Source: Paracoccaceae bacterium (lineage in GTDB: Bacteria > Pseudomonadota > Alphaproteobacteria > Rhodobacterales > Rhodobacteraceae). Taken from it: 10,513 nucleotides of DNA. The notes under the pieces are model-generated. The model was given only the letters and a program-made list of their open reading frames with translations, was not told the DNA's origin and ran no database searches. This document shows, in pieces, positions 6,901 through 10,513 of the stretch. The position numbers were made by a program, and so were the translations under genes. How positions within the stretch are numbered: position 1 is the first letter of the stretch; every line of letters begins with the position of its first letter. The DNA lies in contig QKHF01000174.1 in assembly GCA_003250135.1 (NCBI GenBank), positions 1-10,513 on the forward strand, in the 5' to 3' direction.

Positions 6901-6967
6901 CGCCGGGCGCGCGCTGCGATAGGGCGGTGGCCGCGTCGCTGGTCATAAGGGGCTGCACTTTCGTCAT
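3950..6967 (-). CDS. SUV3-like superfamily 2 RNA helicase with long acidic and basic C-terminal tail
   Basis: An NTP-driven helicase, probably acting on RNA, of the family that includes mitochondrial SUV3. In the 1005-residue form, motif I (Walker A) is GPTNTGKT (38-45), motif II is DEIQ (120-123), motif V is VATDAIGMGLN (244-254) and motif VI is QIAGRAGR (283-290). A helical accessory region follows to about 815. About 821-908 is a low-complexity Ala/Glu/Thr/Pro acidic stretch, and about 921-988 is Arg/Lys/Gly-rich. The protein ends with DPDNPFAVLQQLK (990-1002), a terminal motif I know from alphaproteobacterial relatives. The ATG at 6967 is chosen; a GTG at 6973 would add two residues and neither has a clear ribosome site. 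It lies 62 nt after the TPR gene and overlaps the S4 gene. Bacterial members are little studied; a degradosome role is inferred from the mitochondrial homologue. Confidence 0.9.
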   Translation of the reverse strand: MTKVQPLMTSDAATALSQRAPGDDAIAAGGSSVIAVLGPTNTGKTHYAVERMLGHRTGVIGFPLRLLAREVYDRIVALRGPREVALITGEEKIVPKDARYYCCTVESMPLDLGPEFLAVDEIQLCADPDRGHVFTDRLLRARGRSETLFLGAETMRGRIQALIPQARFLTRPRFSTLSYAGSKKISRLPGRSAVVAFSADSVYAIAELIRRQKGGAAVVMGALSPRTRNAQVALYQNGDVDHLVATDAIGMGLNLDVKHVAFAGLSKFDGRRMRPLEAQEIGQIAGRAGRHMNDGTFGVTGEAGALDPDVVDAVENHRYPPVRLLQWRNHRLEFGTVAALLASLEAAPPARGLTRAREADDVLTLRALWADSDIKDRARGGAAVRLLWDVCQIPDFRKTLASDHAALSRRIYEFLLSESAVIPPDWMEAQVRRLDRVDGDIDALSKRLAYIRTWTYVSNRGRWLDDPETWRGRTRDVEDRLSDALHDRLTQRFVDRRTSILMRRLKQKESLVAEVNERGEVTIEGELVGRLNGFRFSVDGAGSAEARKLESASLQALQAEFARRADRFYNSPDTEIDLTEQGGLMWGDAAVGRLEAGDDPLNPRVIPFVEDDVDQGVREKVERRLGHWINRRIAALFEPLTSLRDDEAVTGLARGVAFRLVERLGVLPRAEAASDVKSLDQDARGLLRKHGVRFGQHTIFMPALLKPAPTRFRIVLWGLAEKLDEIPSPPPPGLVTIAEVPGAPEGYYERAGYRLAGTRAIRIDMLERLADMIRPMDTRGGFEATADMLSITGCTLDQFAELMTGLGYKAERGERAKAAKVETPAVEATGTEGESTAEAAPDAVAPETETETGAGTEVAAAEAPVEEAPASEASDAVTPTEAAETASEPTTDAPEASGTPETAAPQGEPEIEVFYTFAYAPRPRRPRGEGRGRPKGADGGEKRNHGDGQRQRKDGGKPRKHDRKGGKGEKFGGKPREYAAAPPRREKKIDPDNPFAVLQQLKDKT
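4413..4430. repeat. Hexanucleotide repeat in the helicase acidic linker
   Basis: Three near-identical units, GTCTCA, GTCTCA and GTCTCG, stand in tandem. They encode alternating Glu-Thr in the disordered linker of the helicase, so slippage by whole units would keep the frame. The repeat suggests the linker length may vary between strains. Confidence 0.45.
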
Positions 6968-7029
6968 ACTCACGCCGCGGAAACGGCTGGGCGCGCTTCT
7001 ACGTCATGGGATCGGCGTTGTCTCGCGTC

Positions 7030-7686
7030 TCAGATATCGAACCCTTCGACCTTCGCGGCGAGGCGGCGAATGGTTTCACCCGCATCGGTCAGGTGGGGGT
7101 TCAGCGCCACGGCGGCGCGGAACGCCGTCAGCGCCCGCTCGTCGGACCCGATCCGCTGCAGAATCAGCCCAAGTCCCCACAGCGCGCCGAAATGGCGGGG
7201 TTCGCGCGCCAGAACCTGCGCGATGTCGGCGACCGATTCGCCCAGCCGGTCCTCCAGGTAATAGGCGGTGGCGCGCATGTTCCACGCCTCCGCGAAATCG
7301 GGCGCGAGTTCGATCAACCGGGTGAAATGTTCGATGGCGGTTTCGGAATCGCCTTCCGAAAGGGCGGCGCGGCCGCGCTGGAGAATCAGGTCCAGCGTGG
7401 GCGATCCGTGAGACGAGAGAATCGCGGAGATTTCCTGCTGGATCGCCTCGGCGTCACGCGGCTCGGCGTTGGGCAAGTCGGCGTAAAGTTCATCCAGCCG
7501 TTGGTGGATCTTGGCGACGTCCTCGGGCAGACGTTCCAGCGAGGGCGGCGCGTCCAGAGTCCAAACGGGCGTCGCGGGCAAGAGAAAAACAGCAGCCAGC
7601 ACCGCCGCCGCTACCACTCGACGCGTTGTAATCAGGGCGGCCTTCGCCGCACTTTCGATGCTCGGCGCAAAACCCATCATTGCCAT
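7030..7686 (-). CDS. Exported or membrane-anchored TPR-repeat protein
   Basis: 218 residues. A positively charged N-terminus (Lys15, Arg22, Arg23) precedes a hydrophobic segment (24-37), giving either a signal peptide cleaved near 40-46 or an N-terminal anchor; the rest would lie in the periplasm. Three tetratricopeptide repeats follow at about 97-130, 131-164 and 165-198, with typical signatures such as GDSETAIEHFTRLIELAPD (112-130) and GSDERALTAFRAAVALNPH (180-198). TPRs mediate protein-protein contacts; no partner or specific function can be named. The ATG at 7686 is used; in-frame ATGs at 7680 and 7677 are alternatives, and none has a strong ribosome site at good spacing. It heads the minus-strand block before the helicase and is divergent from the SCP2 gene across 75 nt. 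Confidence 0.85.
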   Translation of the reverse strand: MAMMGFAPSIESAAKAALITTRRVVAAAVLAAVFLLPATPVWTLDAPPSLERLPEDVAKIHQRLDELYADLPNAEPRDAEAIQQEISAILSSHGSPTLDLILQRGRAALSEGDSETAIEHFTRLIELAPDFAEAWNMRATAYYLEDRLGESVADIAQVLAREPRHFGALWGLGLILQRIGSDERALTAFRAAVALNPHLTDAGETIRRLAAKVEGFDI

Positions 7687-7761
7687 CTTGGATGTAGGGC
7701 CTTAGTTCCGCAAGGAAAGATGAACCCCGGCCGGGCCGGATTGCTACGGGATCGCAGGACG

Positions 7762-8052
7762 ATGAGCGACACTCTGGAGGCGGCGGCGGCAAAGCTGCGA
7801 GAGCGACTTGGCGGCGAGGGCATTGATACGACCGTTAAGTTCGAGATCGAAGGCGAGGGGGCGATTCTGCTGAACGCGGACGGCGTCTCGGTCGGCGAGG
7901 GCGACGCGGACGTGACCATCTCCGCCGATCTGGACGTGTTTCAGGAGATGTTCGACGGCGAGCTGTCGCCGACGGCCGCTTTCATGACGGGCAAGATCAA
8001 GATCGACGGCGATATGGGCGCCGCGATGAAGATCGCGCAGTTGTTTGCCTAG
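7762..8052 (+). CDS. SCP2 sterol-binding domain protein
   Basis: A single-domain protein of 96 residues from the SCP-2 sterol/lipid transfer family, which binds hydrophobic ligands in a pocket. The pattern is typical: an N-terminal helix, a beta segment VKFEIEGEGAILLN (25-38), DADVTISADLDVFQEMFDGE (48-67), and the C-terminal TGKIKIDGDMGAAMKIAQLF (76-95). Bacterial single-domain members lack a defined ligand; fatty-acyl or other lipid binding is an inference. ATG 7762 gives the usual MSDxLE-like start, with AGGA close upstream (7756-7759). An in-frame ATG at 7720 with AAGGA before it would add 14 residues. A weak promoter-like pair, TTGCCA (7680-7685) and TAGTTC (7703-7708), would start RNA near 7715 and so favour 7762. 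The hydrolase follows directly, with an 8-nt overlap if its TTG start is right. Confidence 0.88.
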   Translation: MSDTLEAAAAKLRERLGGEGIDTTVKFEIEGEGAILLNADGVSVGEGDADVTISADLDVFQEMFDGELSPTAAFMTGKIKIDGDMGAAMKIAQLFA

Positions 8053-9106
8053 TCCCCGCGATATCATCCGCAACCTCGGGATCGGCTCCAACCGCAAAGG
8101 GGGGCCGGTTCCGGCGCAGGGCCGTCTTGTCGGTGAGCCGCCGCAGGGCGGGATGGTCCGCCTGGCCGAGTGCGAAGACGGCGTGCAGATCCGGGTCGCG
8201 GTCTGGCCCGGCGCAAATGGCGGCATCTGGCCGTCGCGCCATTTCCCGCAGTGGAGCGGCGACCGGCCTCGCCGTGGCACGGTGCTGGTGGTGCACGGCC
8301 GCACCGAGTTCATCGAGAAATACTATCCCGTCATCGAGATGCTGCTGCAGCGCGGCTTCGCGGTCGTGACGATGGACTGGCGCGGGCAGGGATTGTCCGA
8401 ACGCCCCGTGGGCCATCACCTGAAGGGCCACGTCGACAACTTCAAGGAATATCAGCGCGATCTCGACGCCATGTTCGCGCTTCGCGAGGTGCAGGCGCTG
8501 CCGGAGCCCATGGTCGTGATGTCGCATTCCATGGGCGGCGCGGTCACGCTGCGGCGCATCGCGCGAGAGCCGAACCGCTTCATCGGCGCGATCTTCTCAT
8601 CCCCGATGCTGGGGCTTCTGCCCGCGCCGGGGATCGACCGTGTGACCGGCGGCGTAGCCAAGGTGGTCTCGGGCGTCGGGCTGCGCGACGAATACGCGCC
8701 CGGCCAGCCGATCGACCCCTATACGGACACGCTGTTCATGGGCAACGTGCTGACCTCGGACTTCGACGAGTACACGCGCCAGCGAGAGCTGATCAAGGAA
8801 GAGCCGGGCCTCGCCATCGCAGGCGTCACCTGGGGCTGGCTGCGCGCGGCGATGAACGAAACCGCGCGGCTGGAGCATATCGGGCCCCTCTCGCTGCCGT
8901 CGCTTTACTGGGTGGGGTCGGAGGAGACGGTGATCTCCGCGCCCGCCATTGCGGCGCGTGTGGCGATCAACTCCAACTGCCGCTTCGCCCTGATCGCCGG
9001 CGCCAAGCATGAGCCGCTGTTCGAGCGGCCCGAGTTGCGCTCGCGCGTCTGGCGCGAGATCGATCATTTCCTGACTAAGCTGGATCTGTTGCCGAAGGAT
9101 CGCTGA
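8045..9106 (+). CDS. Alpha/beta hydrolase, monoglyceride lipase/lysophospholipase-like
   Basis: A serine hydrolase of the Hydrolase_4 (PldB-like) type. HGRTEFIEKY (84-93) carries the oxyanion-hole region, DWRGQGLSER (111-120) follows, and the nucleophile elbow is SHSMGG (160-165) with Ser162. GSEETVIS (291-298) holds the acid position, apparently Glu294 where Asp is usual, and GAKHEPLFE (319-327) supplies catalytic His322. No signal peptide is visible, so it is probably cytosolic; acylglycerols or lysophospholipids are likely but unproven substrates. The TTG at 8045 gives 353 residues and overlaps the SCP2 gene by 8 nt. The only other start before the fold is ATG 8153 (317 residues), with an AGGG-like site upstream. 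I prefer TTG because codon use stays coding-like upstream and the PxGG segment before residue 37 resembles relatives, but this is unsure. Confidence 0.88.
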   Translation: MPSPRDIIRNLGIGSNRKGGPVPAQGRLVGEPPQGGMVRLAECEDGVQIRVAVWPGANGGIWPSRHFPQWSGDRPRRGTVLVVHGRTEFIEKYYPVIEMLLQRGFAVVTMDWRGQGLSERPVGHHLKGHVDNFKEYQRDLDAMFALREVQALPEPMVVMSHSMGGAVTLRRIAREPNRFIGAIFSSPMLGLLPAPGIDRVTGGVAKVVSGVGLRDEYAPGQPIDPYTDTLFMGNVLTSDFDEYTRQRELIKEEPGLAIAGVTWGWLRAAMNETARLEHIGPLSLPSLYWVGSEETVISAPAIAARVAINSNCRFALIAGAKHEPLFERPELRSRVWREIDHFLTKLDLLPKDR

Positions 9107-10022
9107 CGGGCTCTCCGCATTCCGCCAGCAGCGCCATCGCCTGCGCGTGCAGGGCGGGGTCGCCGGCCGCCAGTATGCGGCCGCCGTTGCGACAGTCGCC
9201 GCCATCCCAGCCTGTGATGATCCCGCCGGCCGCCTGAATCACGGGCATCAGCGCCTGCACGTCATAGGCCTGCAGGCCAGCCTCGATCACCAGGTCGATG
9301 TGACCGGCCGCCAGCAGCGCGTAGGCGTAGCAATCGAGGCCATAGCGGGTCAGTTTCGCGCGGGCCTTGACCCGCTCGAACGCCGCGCGCTCCTGCGCTG
9401 AGCCGATTTCGGGGAAGGTGGTGAACAGGACCGCGTCCTCGATACGGGCGCAGGCGCGGGTCCTCAGGCGGCGCTTGTCCGCCCCGCGGAAATAGAAAGC
9501 GCCTGCAGATGCGTCGTCGAAGAGGTCGCCGACATAGCGCTCGCCGATATGCGGCTGATCGATCAAGCCGACCACAGGGCCGTCGGCGTCGGCGGCGGCG
9601 ATCAGCACGCCCCAGGTCGGCGCGCCGGACATGTAGGACCTTGTGCCGTCGATCGGGTCGATCACCCAGGTCACACCGCTGTCGCCGTCAGTGTCGTCGT
9701 GCTCCTCGCCTTGGATCGCGTCGCCGGGGCGGCGCTTGGCCAGGACCGCGCGGATCACAGCCTCGGTTTCCCGATCCCCTTGGGTGACCGGGTCGTAGCC
9801 TGCAGCGCCGCCCTTGTCCTCCGCGTCGAGATCCACCCTGCGAAAATGGCGCAGGGCCGCCACGCGAGCCGCGTCGGCGGCCGCGTTGGCCGCCGACAAC
9901 AGGTCGGCGCGATCTGTCGAATTGGGGCGAAGTCGCGCGCCGAAACGGGCGCGCGCATCGTTCGGGACGTCGCTGGAGACGTCGTTGGGCGGGTGTTCGG
10001 CGGTTGGCGGCATCGGATCCAT
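9075..10022 (-). CDS. hisN: Histidinol-phosphatase, inositol monophosphatase family
   Basis: A Mg-dependent phosphatase of the FIG/IMPase superfamily, HisN type, converting L-histidinol phosphate to L-histidinol in histidine synthesis. Metal-site motifs are present: GEEHDD (105-110), VIDPIDGTRSY (120-130, Asp122 and Asp125) and YDVQALMPVIQAAGG (253-267, Asp254). SGAPTWGVLI (132-141) and YDPVTQGDRETE (76-87) favour HisN over inositol-phosphatase or CysQ relatives. At 315 residues it is longer than the usual 260-270, owing to about 37 N-terminal residues rich in Pro, Asp and Arg before the first domain helix. No ATG lies nearer the domain (ATGs only at 10022 and 10013), so the extension seems real unless a TTG at codon 42 is used. 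Its last 32 nt overlap the end of the hydrolase gene on the other strand. No other his genes are in view. Confidence 0.88.
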   Translation of the reverse strand: MDPMPPTAEHPPNDVSSDVPNDARARFGARLRPNSTDRADLLSAANAAADAARVAALRHFRRVDLDAEDKGGAAGYDPVTQGDRETEAVIRAVLAKRRPGDAIQGEEHDDTDGDSGVTWVIDPIDGTRSYMSGAPTWGVLIAAADADGPVVGLIDQPHIGERYVGDLFDDASAGAFYFRGADKRRLRTRACARIEDAVLFTTFPEIGSAQERAAFERVKARAKLTRYGLDCYAYALLAAGHIDLVIEAGLQAYDVQALMPVIQAAGGIITGWDGGDCRNGGRILAAGDPALHAQAMALLAECGEPVSDPSATDPA

Positions 10023-10043
10023 CAGCGCGACATGCGTCGCCCA

Positions 10044-10071
10044 ACTATCCGCGGCCGCCTGACCCCGTCAA
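10044..10071 (-). promoter_or_regulatory. Probable hisN promoter
   Basis: On the minus strand TTGACG (10071-10066, 5 of 6) and GATAGT (10049-10044, 4 of 6) are spaced 16 nt. Transcription would start about 14 nt before the hisN ATG at 10022. The pair lies in the 61-nt gap after the XRE gene, so hisN can be expressed apart from the regulator. No clear Shine-Dalgarno sequence fits in the short leader. Confidence 0.45.
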
Positions 10072-10083
10072 CACGCCCATACG

Positions 10084-10449
10084 TCACGCGGCGTCGCTGA
10101 GGACCCGGGCGAGGTCGAACAGGCGGCGGCGCTGCTCGGCCGGAATGGCGTAGTAGGAGCGCACCAATTCGAGCGCCTCCTTGTCCGCCAGCAGGTCGCC
10201 CTGCGTGGTCGCGGAGGGCGCGTTGGCCTCCTCCTCGATGCCTTCGAAGAAGAACGAGATCGGCACATCCATAGCGTGTGCGATGTCCCAGAGACGGCTC
10301 GCCGAGATGCGGTTCATTCCGGTCTCGTATTTCTGAATCTGCTGGAACTTGATCCCAACCTTGTCGCCAAGCTGCTGCTGAGTCATTCCAACCATCCAGC
10401 GGCGGTGGCGAACGCGTTTTCCGACATGAACGTCGACCGGGTGTTTCAT
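10084..10449 (-). CDS. XRE-family helix-turn-helix regulator (PraR-like)
   Basis: A 121-residue DNA-binding regulator. The Cro/CI-type HTH spans about 9-64: GKRVRHRRWMVGMTQQQLG (10-28), then the recognition helix around IKFQQIQKYETGMNRISAS (33-51) and LWDIAHAMDVPISFFF (53-68). The C-terminal helix ELVRSYYAIPAEQRRRLFDL (94-113) is also typical. The pattern IxxQQIQKYExGxNRIxASRL is that of a widespread alphaproteobacterial group including rhizobial PraR, which controls surface attachment and quorum-sensing genes; the targets here are unknown. The start at 10449 is well set: AGGAGG (10461-10456) lies 6 nt upstream. An ATG at 10491 would add 14 residues but has no comparable signal and would put the ribosome site inside the gene. 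It reads toward hisN. Confidence 0.9.
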   Translation of the reverse strand: MKHPVDVHVGKRVRHRRWMVGMTQQQLGDKVGIKFQQIQKYETGMNRISASRLWDIAHAMDVPISFFFEGIEEEANAPSATTQGDLLADKEALELVRSYYAIPAEQRRRLFDLARVLSDAA

Positions 10450-10455
10450 AGGGGT

Positions 10456-10491
10456 CCTCCTGACATCCCGTTTTCTCTCACAGGTTGTCAA
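10456..10491 (-). promoter_or_regulatory. Strong ribosome site and TTGACA hexamer upstream of the XRE gene
   Basis: AGGAGG (10461-10456) is a full Shine-Dalgarno sequence 6 nt before the ATG at 10449 and decides that start. A perfect TTGACA (10491-10486) lies upstream, but the -10 position 17 nt later reads GGATGT, and the resulting start site would fall within the ribosome site. The hexamer is therefore doubtful as this gene's -35, and the promoter may lie beyond the window. Confidence 0.5.
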
Positions 10492-10513
10492 AGCAAGGAG
10501 CGGGCCAATTTTT

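Noticed and set aside
10463..10491. TTGACA as -35 of the XRE promoter
   Set aside because: No acceptable -10 follows at 16-18 nt, and the implied start site would cut into the Shine-Dalgarno sequence.
1..10513. Mobile element, phage, toxin-antitoxin, CRISPR or defence system
   Set aside because: No transposase, integrase, direct-repeat array, terminal repeats or toxin-antitoxin pair is visible. The lone XRE regulator has no toxin partner beside it.

Overview
The window is a GC-rich stretch of an alphaproteobacterial chromosome carrying mostly housekeeping genes. The lineage call rests on several markers. A SUV3-like helicase, an S4 RNA-binding protein, the 7Fe ferredoxin FdxA and the RNA polymerase-binding regulator CarD lie in a row, an order I know from many alphaproteobacteria. 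There is also a HisN-type histidinol phosphatase, a PraR-like HTH regulator and a perfect CtrA-type TTAA-N7-TTAAC box. A marine Rhodobacterales or Hyphomonadaceae/Maricaulales-like host is plausible but cannot be fixed from this sequence. I see no insertion sequence, prophage, CRISPR array, tRNA or rRNA.

Layout: (1) 1-66 is the signal-peptide end of an exported protein, truncated by the window edge and preceded by the CtrA-type box. (2) 225-2131 holds divergent cobT (-) and cobS (+), which build the lower ligand and nucleotide loop of cobalamin. (3) 2195-7686 is a long minus-strand block, in transcription order: TPR exported protein, SUV3-like helicase, S4 protein (4-nt overlap with the helicase), fdxA, a 422-nt gene-free region, and carD, which ends at a textbook intrinsic terminator. 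(4) 7762-9106 is a plus-strand pair, an SCP2 lipid-carrier domain protein and an alpha/beta hydrolase. (5) 9075-10449 is minus strand: hisN, which overlaps the hydrolase tail to tail, and upstream of it a PraR-like XRE regulator.

The genes suggest three themes. CobT and CobS act at the end of cobalamin synthesis. The helicase and S4 protein are probable RNA-handling partners, translationally coupled, next to CarD, which sets RNA polymerase promoter output. The SCP2 protein and hydrolase may be a lipid-handling pair.

The least explained DNA is the fdxA-carD gap (2711-3132). On the minus strand it has an AT-rich promoter-like element, a 9-bp hairpin and an intrinsic terminator with a UUCG loop and five Us, all upstream of carD. 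This fits either a small RNA of about 145 nt or a carD leader with an attenuator. I found no convincing undescribed multi-gene system; most of the window is conserved core genome.
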